From Ashinkailepas kermadecensis (Eukaryota; Arthropoda; Thecostraca; Neolepadidae): a stretch of 64,000 bases of DNA. The stretch is from NCBI GenBank assembly GCA_034440615.1, contig JAOTOM010004129.1:62001-126000 (forward strand). Reading direction: 5' to 3'. The position numbers were made by a program, and so were the translations under genes. Each line of letters begins with the position of its first letter. Within the stretch, counting starts at the first letter, position 1. Below the pieces are notes generated by a model. That model worked only from the letters and a program-made list of their open reading frames with translations, was not told the origin of the DNA and ran no database searches. Positions 1 to 12,500 of this stretch are shown in pieces.

Positions 1-1047
1 CCTAGGTACCCATTACTCACCATTATTATCGTGTCGTCTCCAAAGCGAGGGGCGTCTCAGGACTTGGTACGGTTGTGCATTGGGCTAAAGCACTTCGTCG
101 CTCTCCGTGACAGCTTCCCACCACGATAGGTACTCGACTGAATCTTCCTCCGATCTCACTTAATATGGGCTAGCAGTGTGCAATGTGCTATCCTTCGTTG
201 CCGTCTCTGTGTCTGTTATTGCACTATTACGAGTCACAGGGCCTGCACCAGGAGAGCAGTCTGATGTTTCGAAGGGTTTCGGTAGTGGGACACCTACCTC
301 AGCCGATATTCATGGAAGTGCCTATTCATTCGAGGGAAAGTAACTGTCATATAGGGTCTTCATTTAACATACGCATACACTCCCACTGACTTTGCTCGCA
401 AACATCATACAATAGGCTTTGCAAGCGGCGCAAATTGCATCTATGGTGCGATGCGCCTCGAAGCTCAACAGCATTCATCTGGTGGCGGAGCAAAACAGTA
501 AATAGCGACCAAGTGCTTACTGAGGCACACTAATTATTCAGACTGCAGAGATCCGCCATACTTCACTGCACACACCGTGGAACAAGCAGTTAAAAAGCAT
601 AAGTCCTTATGGGTTTGTGATTTTACTAAATTCCAGACGTTGGAATATACATTGTGATAATATTGAACACTATTGTCCCAATGTACTATGTCCAAGTGTA
701 CATCCCTTTTCCTGTCCCTAATGTAAATGTCCAATGTTTCCAATCCCTTGCTACCGTGTCCAAAATTCATCCTGATGACCGTACTAAATATTCGTATGGA
801 TAAAACCGCTTAGGATACCGGCGTTGCTGCCGACGGGATCAACGTTGAACGTCACGAACCCACCGCTGAAGCGCGAAGCTAATGAGACGACCACCCTATC
901 GACCATGTGTACACCTCCGAGTGGATGCTGGCCCTCCGATGACCCCAGCGGTAAACAGACAGGTCAGGCCGGCGGAGATCCCACCCGCCTGCACACACGA
1001 CAGTGTCTCCATCGTGTCTCCAACACTCAGCACATCCGAGTGAGACC
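1..1047. other. No gene recognised
   Basis: Unique sequence of moderate GC on the 3' side of the REC8-like gene. The reading frames are short and have no recognisable motif. I see no RNA gene or repeat here. Confidence 0.6.
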
Positions 1048-1262
1048 GGCCCAAGCCGCGCCTAAACGTGGCGAGGGCGAGCCAGTTGCCGGTCCAAGCC
1101 GTCCCTACACGTGGCGAGAGCGGGTCAGTTGCCGGCCCAAGCCGTCCCTACATATGGCAAGGGCGGGCCAATTGCCGGCCCAAGCCACACCTACACGTGG
1201 CAAGGGCGGGCCAGTTGCCGGCCCAAGCCACACCTACACGTGGCAAGGGCGGACCAGTTGAA
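1048..1262. repeat. 43-bp minisatellite, 5 copies
   Basis: Five tandem units starting GGCCCAAGCC, each with a CACGTGGC-type core. They diverge by a few bases per copy. The open frames over it come from the repeat. Confidence 0.93.
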
Positions 1263-1542
1263 CTGTGGCGAGCTCACGGTGCACTCTGACCCGCCAGCAT
1301 CTGTTTCCGGCCGGCAGATCGATCGCGGGGTGCTGCCGCGGTGTTCGCGATGGGCCGACCTGGGGAGCCGGCCGTGTGTTTCGGCGACTCGAGGCTGATC
1401 GCGTGCAGCGCCCGGTCGGCTGGTTGTCGGGCGGTGCGGTCCTCCGGAGAGGTCATGTCTGCAGACATCACCGCCGCCTGGTTGGCCGGTGGTATAGTGG
1501 TATATGACGCCCTGAGTAAGGCTACCGCCAAGCCTACACATA

Positions 1543-1559
1543 CACACACACATATATAC

Positions 1560-1632
<73 letters not shown>

Positions 1633-1697
1633 TATATACATATATACATATATATGTATATATATACACACACACACGCATATATATATATATATAT

Positions 1698-1759
<62 letters not shown>

Positions 1760-1760
1760 C
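1543..1760. repeat. Compound (TA)n/(CA)n microsatellite
   Basis: About 200 bp of alternating TA runs with short CACACA and ATACAT interruptions. Predicted Tyr/Ile proteins on either strand are artefacts. Confidence 0.97.
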
Positions 1761-4700
1761 AGTTCGGCGCCCTGACCGGTGCGAATCGGTGTCCATTGTC
1801 TCCAAGAAGACATGTCTCGTGACTCAAGATTCTGCTTAGGCACCTATTTCTCAAGTAGCAATAAAACGTCAAAATGGATGGCTGCCACGGCTCCACGATC
1901 AGGATAACAGTTGATAAGAGGCGTGCCGCTGCCAGAGCGTCACCCGTCGGCCGGTTGGGTGACGTTCTGCTCTGCCACGGTCAAACCAGAAAACTAAGAT
2001 ACCTCCGAACAAAACCTCGAGGAATCCGACGACAAAGCGTCACGCTACAGTTGCCCCAAGGTCTTCAAGAATGCAGTTTGACTTAAATAGCACCGTACTT
2101 TTGAAGGTGGCGATTTCTCGCCACTTATGCACGACCACGCCGCTGCGCACCGTATTTCCATATGACCTGCACCATTTCTGAGCTTCAAAACGTTGCACGG
2201 TATTTTGTTAGATCAATGTGACCTACTCACGGTCTTGTCGCTTGATCCTATTGCCAAATTGCTATTACAGATCAATCCATCACAATTATCCACGACCCGA
2301 TGGTCACGTGAAATGCGCAGCTCAGTATTTCTCGACTCCCACGACCACATTGTTAGCTACTATAACTTTATTATGCTTCTAAGACTACATATGCACTACG
2401 GCGCATTTAACTCACTTTCCCTTTAAATTGAAGTTGCACTGAAGCAAAAATCTTGAATCTCCTTCGCCACACCAGCAATGGAAGACTTCAACAGCTTTGA
2501 TCCGACACGATCGGCGTTTTGCTGGTTGAAACTCTACCTCCCGACTGATCAGCATCTTCTGAAGGGAACATATCATGTTCTGGCATGCACTGGTGGGTTG
2601 AATAAACGCGCTTGCTAATTGGTGGCAACATTTCCCGTTGACCTAACACACACAGGTGTAGAGACCACTGAAGTTGGTAGGGCGACAATCATGCCATATT
2701 TGAGGCTACCATCCTCACTTTGGGAAAGTCATTCCAATTTGGTTGCATAGAAGGCAGTAGCCGTCTATGTCGATTATGGAGCCACCAACTCCGAAATCAC
2801 TCTCACGCACATGCTGATGTGCGAGACGTTGAAGACAAGAGACACGACCCGAGGTGTCCTTCAGGGACACCGCTCTTAACCTGAAATGCAGAAGGTAAAT
2901 TGGCTCCGGAGATACACAGGGCCAAGTAGACGGCCAGGATTACCAGCTATGACGAGTCATGGTGGTGTTCCGAACTTTCAGTCAGCGGGGTGAATGACGC
3001 CACCATACAAAGGTGTATCACCGGGAAATAAGCTAATATCGCAATAACTCCATCAGTAGAATATACCCAAAATTAGGTTTTAGCCCCCACGTGCATGATA
3101 CAATAAGTTAGATTCGGTACCAATAATTAGAACGTTTTGTACCAACGATTAAGCAGGATAGGCTAGGTGGCATTTTCCCAATGCAACGACCACCCTTGCT
3201 CTTCCGAAAGTTGTGCTGGGAACCGAACTTATAACACTCGCTTTTAAGTCCCGACTACCGTTTCCACTTGACAATGACATTCAATTGGGAGGACAACGCG
3301 AAGCGAACTTCGGAAACCATTACGTCTCGGCACCTGAAAAGATTTCCTTGTCTGACAAGCTGCAAAGTCGGCACGTCAGAATGACGAAATAGTGTCCACC
3401 AATACAGTAGAAAATAAAAATAATCACACTGGATAATTCGAACCAAAATGGATCATAGTTGCGTCATGACGTCATAAGAACACAAAAAACGACTAAAAGA
3501 AATCTTGAGCTATCAATTTCCATCAAATAAACATTTGCTCTTGATGATCAGGCATAATTGATAGTACATGAGAAAAAAAAACTACTTGATAGGTGACGAT
3601 AGTCAAACAAACCCTCGAATATAGTATTAAAATTATAAAATTTGCGTGGAGAACGCAGAACATTATTTAACAACAACGCAGACTATTATTTACATCCTGA
3701 GTTGGATATGTAGTTGTTTCTTGTTGTTGACACCTTCCATAGTGCTATATCGGTGTACACCAAAAACGGGTGCCTGCTAACAAAACACAGCTGGCGTGAC
3801 TGAGTTTCAATTGCCGTTTGTTGGTATTGAAGTGATGCTGGACTGTACGCAGACCTAGAATCATGCTATGCAGTTGCATACAAGATGCATTATGTACCAA
3901 CCGACATCTTAGTAACGTGTCTCCAATAGCAAAATTAGAATATGTTTATCAACATCTGAATGAAAATGAATTTGGACACTGTAACAAAGTTGGTTTTGGA
4001 GCGTCTCAATCCCATAAATTCAGCCCCCTCCACACAGTTCGACTGGCGCGGTTGTAACAATGTTAGATGTAACTATACCGTTCGGAACTCGTTCGAGAAT
4101 GCGCCGTTGTATAACGCCGGGTGACGCGTGAATCATGCCACCACTGTCGACGGCCGGCTGGACGCGTCTTAATGCATGTTATGACTTACGGCCGATAACT
4201 GAGCCACCGAGACGACTGCAACTTGACTAGGCTGCTCACGTGTCGACGCCAGGCCGACGCGGGCCTGGACGAAAGTGTTGAGACAGCACCGTTTCCCACG
4301 GAGGGACCGTTGTGCTGAGATCAGAGGTGTCTCTGATGTCTGATGTCAGAGAGACAGCGCGCCCGCCTGCAGTACCGTGCGCGGAGTTCAGAGCGAGCCT
4401 TTGTTCTCTTGCGGGGATGAGTAACCCCACTGGTCTGTGGCGCCGTCAGTCAGGTGACTGACGAATTGCGAGCTGATCACGTGGTACGGGCGTTGTCGTT
4501 GCCTGTGGCTACTTAGAACCTCAGCCGGAGGGGACGCTCTCACTCTCTGGTCGACGAACGTACGTCGCGGACGGACGCCACTCGCGGGTGGCCTGGCCCG
4601 CCGCCTAGCCCGCCCTGGCTCACCATATTAAGGTACCGAGGTACGTCGCGACTCTGCCTGAGAGTCGCTACGTCTGTTGAGATGTAGATCGAAGGTGAAA

Positions 4701-5050
4701 CTGTTGCTCTGTCTGTCAAGCTGATCGAATCACCATTAATGTCTAATCTTCGTGGCCATTTATCTGTTGACTAATTTGCACAATATAGAAGTGCTGGCTT
4801 TGGAAGTGCGTGTCAAGAGGTGTGCAGATCAGCTCTGCAGATCAGATCAGAGATCAGAGATGCGAGATTAGAGCCATTGGATGAATACTCCCGGGGTTTT
4901 AAATATCGCAAACGCGTGGTCCTATAGACTATTTACGTAGCCAAATGAAGGTTACCCCACAAATGAGCGGGAGAAAAAACCTTCACTACAACACTGCTCA
5001 AACAGCACCCAAGACCAGGCTGTAGGCCTGCTGCGAGCGAGTGCTCAGTT
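1761..5050. other. No gene recognised
   Basis: Mixed AT-rich DNA with a GC-richer patch at about 4080-4650. No reading frame shows a recognisable domain, and I see no RNA gene or transposon end. Confidence 0.55.
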
Positions 5051-5054
5051 GACT

Positions 5055-5352
5055 GACCCACTACATCCACTACGTCCCGCTAAGCTGACCGTCCCACCAC
5101 ACCCGTCACGTCCCGCTAAGCTGACCGTCCCACTACACCCATTACGATTTCCCGCTGGGCTGACCGTCCCACTGCATCCATTACGATGTCCCGCTGGGCT
5201 GACCGTCCAACTGCACCCATTACGATGTCCCGCTGGGCTGACCGTCCAACTGCACCCATTACGATGTGCCGCTGGGCTGACCGTCCCACTACACCCATTA
5301 CGATGTCCCGCTGGGCTGACCGTCCCACTACACCCATTACGATGTACCATCT
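5055..5352. repeat. 39-bp minisatellite, about 7-8 copies
   Basis: Units carry CCCGCTGGGCTGACCGTCC with CATTACGATG between them. The first two copies are shorter. Because 39 is a multiple of 3, frames stay open on both strands without implying coding. Confidence 0.93.
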
Positions 5353-6711
5353 CCATCTTCCACTCATACGATGTACCATTCACCTGCCATCAATATTGCC
5401 GACATAAGTCATCAGCATGTATTCCATAGAGCAACTACAGGGCCTTGCGAATTTACACACAGAACCTTCGTCTGAGCGACACACATGGAGATGATCACCC
5501 AATGCAGCGAGATGCGTGGCTGCACAACAGTGATGAAAAAAATATTAAAAATTATACTTCGCTTCGAATCAGAACCAGAACTGCAACGGCATTGCAAGCA
5601 GGACTGCAACAGCGAAAAGGAGAACACGTGCTCCTAAAAATGTGAACGAAACAAGAAAAACGGTAAGAGATGACAATGAAATGCGCGTGTAAAGCGCGTG
5701 TATAACAAACATGAAATGTGAATACAGCAACTCAGCTGCGGTCCAACTGGCCAGTAACATTGGCCTACCTAGAGCGACTGAGCTGTTCCAGCTTCGCTGT
5801 CCACTGCCAGGTGCCGATCCATGGTGGCACCTGGCACCTCAACAGCCCACGGCGGGTTCCGACACTACGGCCAAGTCGTGACACTACAGGACACTAGTGC
5901 GGACCTGGCACTAAGGGCCGGCCTCTCCTCTGACGAACGGATCGTCTCCGCTGAACGGGTATGTCAGAGGCCCCGCACTTGACTGCAGGCTCCATCCACG
6001 CCGCAAACCTCCCGCTTCAGAACTGCTGTACCCAGGTATCGAAGCCGATGTAGTAGCAAAACTCGAAACATACTCAAGGTCTCCAACATCTCCACGGATT
6101 TCCAGACGGCGCATGGCGAGCCGAGACGTTAATGACGCCCTTCCAATATGCTGGTGTGCGTTGCTTTCCATAACGAAAAACACAACTAGATGTAGACTAT
6201 ACAGCGAGGCGGCTATACACCCGAATTTAGAGGAATACGCGGATACATGAGCTTGCACAACGGCGGCATCACGGCACGCCAGGTCGACAAACCGTGGTGA
6301 AAATATGGGCGGACGGTCTGAATGGCTCAGTACACCTCAGCATCGCACCGACGAGAACGGACGGATCAACACGTCCGATAACTCCAATACGAAACCGGGC
6401 CAGCGGATTCGTGGTGTTCAACGTTACACGGGCGAAGACGTCCACGGTGACGTTTGAAGATACTTACGTCAGAGGCACGCCATGTACAGATGGAACGATG
6501 GGGATGAGCCGGTTGCTGTGGCATGTTTTGACGGGGCATGCCACCGCCTTCAGGTGACGCATCTTTTGAGCGGCGACGGGCGAATCTGACCGGATGGAAC
6601 ACGTCTTGGACAAGGGTGAGTCACACGTGAACCGCCCGGCACAAGCCGCACGGTGGGTGTGGACGCGCGCGCCGGCGCTCCGCCGCACACCCGACACCCG
6701 GCCGGCGTCGG
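5353..6711. other. 3' flank of REC8-like gene, nothing else recognised
   Basis: Contains the presumed 3' UTR of the gene. I see no second gene and no convincing polyadenylation signal on the minus strand. Confidence 0.5.
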
Positions 6712-6962
6712 CTACACCACCGGGTAGATGCGGATGTCCGCGTAGGCGTGTCGTTGCCGCAGCGCCAGCTGCCGCCTGCCGTGCAGCTGCAGCAGGTGTG
6801 AGAAGGAGGCGGCCGCCTGCAGCCGGCTGCTGCCGGCCGGCGGCACCAGCGCGGCGAAGCTCAGCCAGCCGGCGGGCGCCGCCAGCAGCTGCTGGGTCAG
6901 GTCCTCCGGCACGAGAGTCGCCGACCGGAACGAGCCGCACCTGCCGCACGCCAAGGCACCGT
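6712..6962 (-). CDS. REC8: REC8-like exon 14 (C-terminal winged helix, stop)
   Basis: The frame reads [20 protein letters not shown], then [20 protein letters not shown], and ends with [10 protein letters not shown] and a TAG stop. This matches the kleisin C-terminal winged helix (LSF..L........AA..F..LL.L.....L...Q...Y.DI.I). I placed the acceptor at CCAACAG (phase 1). A phase-2 acceptor at 6942-6941 is the main alternative. I found no clear AATAAA within about 600 bp downstream. Confidence 0.83.
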
Positions 6963-9480
6963 CTGTTGGGCTGGCCGTGGGCGGCTGGCAGGGCTGATTC
7001 TCACCACAGCGTGCTTCGGAAGCCGTCAACTACTGGGAATCGTGACGGCAGCCTATTCGTGGCTGAGGTTCACAAAACCGGTGGAAATAGCATTGCTACC
7101 GTTATTGCTTTTTTAACGAAAGGCCATTATTACTGTGATGTGATGTTCCTTTTTTGCATTGCTCATCTGAGAGTACCATGAAGCGATGGAAACACAGTCC
7201 GTGTTCTATATACACCTGAACACAATCGATGGTTAGCATAGCACGAGCGCGTGGTAGAGTGCCCGGACACGACGGAATTAAAGTGTACTAGCGAAATGCG
7301 TTAACCCAATGCCGCTACCCGGAACACACACCACATGGATATATAATCTGACCACTAACCGGGACACATACCACATGGATATATAATCTGGCCACTTCCC
7401 GGGATACACACCACATGGACATATAATCTGACTACTACCCGGGATACATACCACATGGATATATATAACCTGGCCACTGTCCGGGCTACGTACCACATAG
7501 ATATATAACCTGGCCACTGTCCGGGATACACATCACATGGATATATAATCTGGCCACTACCCAGAATACATACCACATGGATATACAATCTGGCCACTAC
7601 CCGGGATCACGAGGAACTGAACTCGTCGGCAAAACCACACACCCGAGGTGACCGACTGGGGCACCAGACAGACAGACAGACAGGGCTGTATTTATACTGT
7701 GGGATTGTGGATGTGAAGGGGACAAATCTTGGTTATCCAATTTGGAGAGAATCATTTAATTTTATTTACATCATACATTCATTTTTGTATTTTTCAATGA
7801 ACGTTGGTCATTTTATCTACAAGCAGAACGTCTAGTCATTGTCAAACTTCACTATTGAACCATCCGGGGGAAAAAAACAGGGGATGACAATTTTCTGGAG
7901 AAGACAATGTTATGGATGACAAAATCCCGGAGCTGGCTCTGTTTCGAGACATGTGGAGAGGCGACTGACCCGGACAGCAGGTAGGGACTGGTGGTGGACT
8001 CGGGCTGCTCTTCCTCGGACGAGGCCGGCGGCACCGGTCGAGACGGGCCTTGCGCGTCCCCGCCTGCCGACAGACAGCGTATGGGCGCGGGGCCGAACGA
8101 CGCACGGGGCTCAGGGGTACGCCGACCGTGGTAGGTGGCGGCCGCGGCACCCAGCCGGCCGGCCGAGGCGCCCCTCGCCACTGCCACTGCCACCACGGCG
8201 TACATACCAGTGTCGTGCGGACGCTATCCACCTGTCGCCGCCCCCACAGCCACTGCGGCGTACATACCAGTGTCGCGCGGACGCTATCCACCCGTCGCCG
8301 CCCCCACAGCCACTACGGCGTGCATACCAGTGTCGCGCGGACGCTATCCACCTGTCGCCGCCCCCACAGCCACTACGGCGTACATACCAGTGTCGCGCGG
8401 ACGCTATCCACCTGTCGCCGCCCCCACAGCCACTGCGGCGTACATACCAGTGTCGCGCGGACGCTATCCACCTGTCGCCGCCCCCACAGCCACTACGGCG
8501 TACATACCAGTGTCGCGCGGACGCTATCCACCTGTCGCCGCCCCCACAGCCACTGCGGCGTACATACCAGTGTCGCGCGGACGCTATCCACCTGTCGCCG
8601 CCCCCACAGCCACTGCGGCGTACATACCAGTGTCGCGCGGACGCTATCCGCCGGCCTCTGGGGCGGGTCGACCCAAGTGCTCGTTCTTTGGCAAAACAGT
8701 ATTCTTGAGCGCATCTCGTATGGTACCAGATATAGAGAAATTCTCTAAATTTTCCAAATTTATGTGAAAGACAGCATCCAAGACACCTGCTTTGACCTGG
8801 CAGTTCCTAAATTGATTGATATGAAACATCGCAACAATCCGCACTAGTTGTTTGAATAACTAGTTACCGTTTTCACAATCTCACACAGGTACCTGATTTC
8901 CGGCACCTGTGATCACAGCCTTGCCAACAGATGCCATGTTGACATACCAATCAGTTGTTGGCTGTCATATTGTCAAATTGTTTCGACGTCATTACGGACT
9001 GCTACCACGTCGCCTGCTACCGTCCGCTCCACGGCAAATGATATTCAGGACATTTACACAGAGTGCACCGGGTACTAGAAGGTGCTCCGAGTGTGTGAAG
9101 GTGCTCCGAGTGGTACCCAGCCGCCCGCCTAGCCAGTCTCGACACACGAAACAGTTCTGGGAAGCTCAAACGCTCTGACGGGCCCAATGCGACCCAGTCC
9201 AATTTCAGAGACCTCCTCAGGTTCAGCAGGCTACGGCTTCAGCGACTTTCAACCTTCGTGGTCGTCATAAAACATGTCTAGAAGTGCTAAAATGCAGATA
9301 AAGTGATATCGCTTTCACTTTACGACCTGGGGTGGGCCCATTCACTGTCCCTTGAGTCGTTTAACTTCGTGCTGCATGCGCAAACCGTAAAATATAAGAG
9401 GAATACTTCGTGTCATAGATATGTACACACATGACTTGCAGCATGCGAACAGAATACCGGTATACGTAATATACACACAC

Positions 9481-9511
<31 letters not shown>

Positions 9512-12500
9512 CATGTATATATACTTGTGTCGCGCAATGTGAACCTGGAGCTACGGGGGACATAAGCGCACAGGCGAACGACCTATGCCGGCGAGTACAC
9601 ACCAGTGGGAACGGTCGACTCGGAAGATGCCACGACCGAGGTGGCGGAGACTTCCTGTGGCGGTGGCGGCAGCTGCTCCTGCTGAGGTGGCTGCTCCTGT
9701 GGAGCCTGCGGCGGCTGCAGCTGTTCCTGCTGAGGTGGCTGCAGCTGCTCCTGCTGAGGCAGCTGCTCCTCTGGAGCCTGCGTTGGCTGGAGCTGCTCTT
9801 GTGCGGACTGCGGCTGCTTCTGTGGCACCACCTCAGGCACCCGCGGCGCCGGCGCCTCGTCCTGCGCCAGTAGGCCGACCGCTGGCCGCTGCTCGGGCGC
9901 CTCTGTAACCGCCGCCAGACGGCATCGTCACACTTCACGTACAGCAGCGTATCTATCAACATCTCCTTCTCTGGAAGGGAACAGCACACAATCTGGGATA
10001 GGTTATCATTCTCGTTATCGGGCCTGTACTCTACTCCGACTAGCAAATGTTCGTATTAATTTCCTAAAAAGCGTGAACATAACTTGAAAATGAATGTGTA
10101 CGCAAAATTTATCAGGCATTACGTACATACATACATACATATACAAAATGTATCAGCTTCACTGTGCTTGTCGAAAGCAACGCACTTTACTAGATGATTT
10201 TGCTTACCACTTCACAATCGCTTTTCCACTTCAACTATGAAGGCTTACTATTTTGACACCTAATGGGTAGTAGATTATGACGCACCGGCTATTCTCCCGT
10301 CCCAGATCGATGGTTGTCACTCCAGTTGGCTGCGATCGTGACTACACCGTCCCCTCCATTGTCACCAGCGTCCGGGACCGCCCAAGTGCCGATGTGTGGA
10401 ACTCCCATGTCACCATCGCCCCAGACCGTCTAAGTGTCGAGGTGTGGTGTGGAACTCCCATGTCACCATCGCCCGAGACCGTCTAAGTGTCGAGATGTGG
10501 TGTGGAACTCCCGTGTCACCATCGCCCGAGACCGTCTAAGTGTCGAGGTGTGGTGTGGAACTCCCGTGTCACCATCGCCCCAGACCGTCTAAGTGTCGAG
10601 GTGTGGTGTGGAACTCCCATGTCACCATCGCCCCAGACCGTCTAAGTGTCGAGGTGTGGTGTGGAACTCCCGTGTCACCATCGCCCCAGACCGTCTAAGT
10701 GTCGAGGTGTGGTGTGGAACTCCCATGTCACCATCGCCCCAGACCGTCTAAGTGTCGAGGTGTGGTGTGGAACTCCCGTGTCACCATCGCCCGAGACCGT
10801 CTAAGTGTCGAGGTGTGGTGTGGAACTCCCATGTCACCATCGCCCGAGACCATCTAAGTGTCGAGGTGTGGTGTGGAACTCCCATGTCACCATCGCCCCA
10901 GACCGTCTAAGTGTCGAGATGTGGTGTGGAACTCCCATGTCACCATCGCCCGAGACCGTCTAAGTGTCGAGGTGTGGTGTGGAACTCCAATGTCACCATC
11001 GCCCGAGACCATCTAAGTGTCGAGGTGTGGTGTGGAACTCCCATGTCACCATCGCCCCAGACCGTCTAAGTGTCGAGATGTGGTGTCGAACTCCCGTGTC
11101 ACCATCGCCCGAGACCGTCTAAGTGTCGAGGTGTGGTGTGGAACTCCCATGTCACCATCGCCCGAGACCGTCTAAGTGTCGAGATGTGGTGTGGAACTCC
11201 CGTGTCACCATCACCCCAGACCGTCTAAGTGTCGAGATGTGGTGTGGAACTCCCGTGTCACCATCACCCGAGACCGTCTAAGTGTCGAGGTGTGGTGTGG
11301 AACTCCCGTGTCACCATCGCCCCAGACCGTCTAAGTGTCGAGGTGTGGTGTGGAACTCCCATGTCACCATCGCCCCAGACCGTCTAAGTGTCGAGGTGTG
11401 GTGTGGAACTCCCGTGTCACCATCGCCCGAGACCATCTAAGTGTCGAGGTGTGGTGTGGAACTCCCATGTCACCATCGCCCCAGACCGTCTAAGTGTCGA
11501 GATGTGGTGTCGAACTCCCGTGTCACCATCGCCCGAGACCGTCTAAGTGTCGAGGTGTGGTGTGGAACTCCCATGTCACCATCGCCCGAGACCGTCTAAG
11601 TGTCGAGATGTGGTGTGGAACTCCCGTGTCACCATCACCCCAGACCGTCTAAGTGTCGAGATGTGGTGTGGAACTCCCATGTCACCATCGTTCGGGACGT
11701 TCAAGTGCCGACGTGTGATAAGAGGGACGGCCGATATCGTACTGCTGCCAGACACCACGACTTAATGAAGGTGACGGATCTAATGAGATTACTTCTGCCT
11801 TGAGGTTGAGAGGAATGGACGCAATTTATTATGCACGTAAGATGTAGATGTGCTCTTAAGACTAGTTGAAGCGCTTCCGTGAAAATAATTTCCACGGCAC
11901 GTATCTTGATTGCCTGAAACAGATACTCTGATCTAGTATAGCCAGAACGCAACTTCACATATGGCAACGATAGTAACCTACTCGATAAAAACCTTACCCA
12001 AACGAACATTATCTAGCCCAAGTCGACCAAACCCGACCACAGAGGAGCAAAACCCATCAACTCACCATCCACAGTATGTGACAGGCACCAGTTCGCCACG
12101 CAACAAAAAAAATTGCCAACATCACAGCGCCGTTCTAATTGTCCATAGGAGTTGAAAGTGCTGGCGGGTGGACGGTGTGACAAGTCACAGACCGTAAAAT
12201 GTTCACAAAACGCTCCACAAAAATGTTCTTAGAATCACCTAAGCCACCGGACCACGTACGGCAAGTGTCAATTCAGACGCTCCTGCCACCTATTGACGGA
12301 AAGCGTACACGCAGGTGCAAAATTTCCCCGCGAGGAGTGCTACCAGCTCCGGAAGAGACGGCATGACAGGTGTAGCGGCACTCTTCCAGGACGTGCAACA
12401 CTCCGAAAACTTCTCGTCTCTCCCACCGACCCGAAACCAATCTAATCCACAGCAGCCCCACCCCTTTCCAGCAGAGTAATCAGCCGCCGACCGATGGCCA

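Noticed and set aside
6594..7181. 195-codon plus-strand frame rich in Arg/Ala
   Set aside because: It is antisense to the kleisin C-terminal exon. The conserved motif is on the minus strand.
9421..9908. Leu/Trp-rich and Ala/Pro-rich plus-strand frames
   Set aside because: Both are antisense readings of the Gln/Pro exon and the neighbouring microsatellite.
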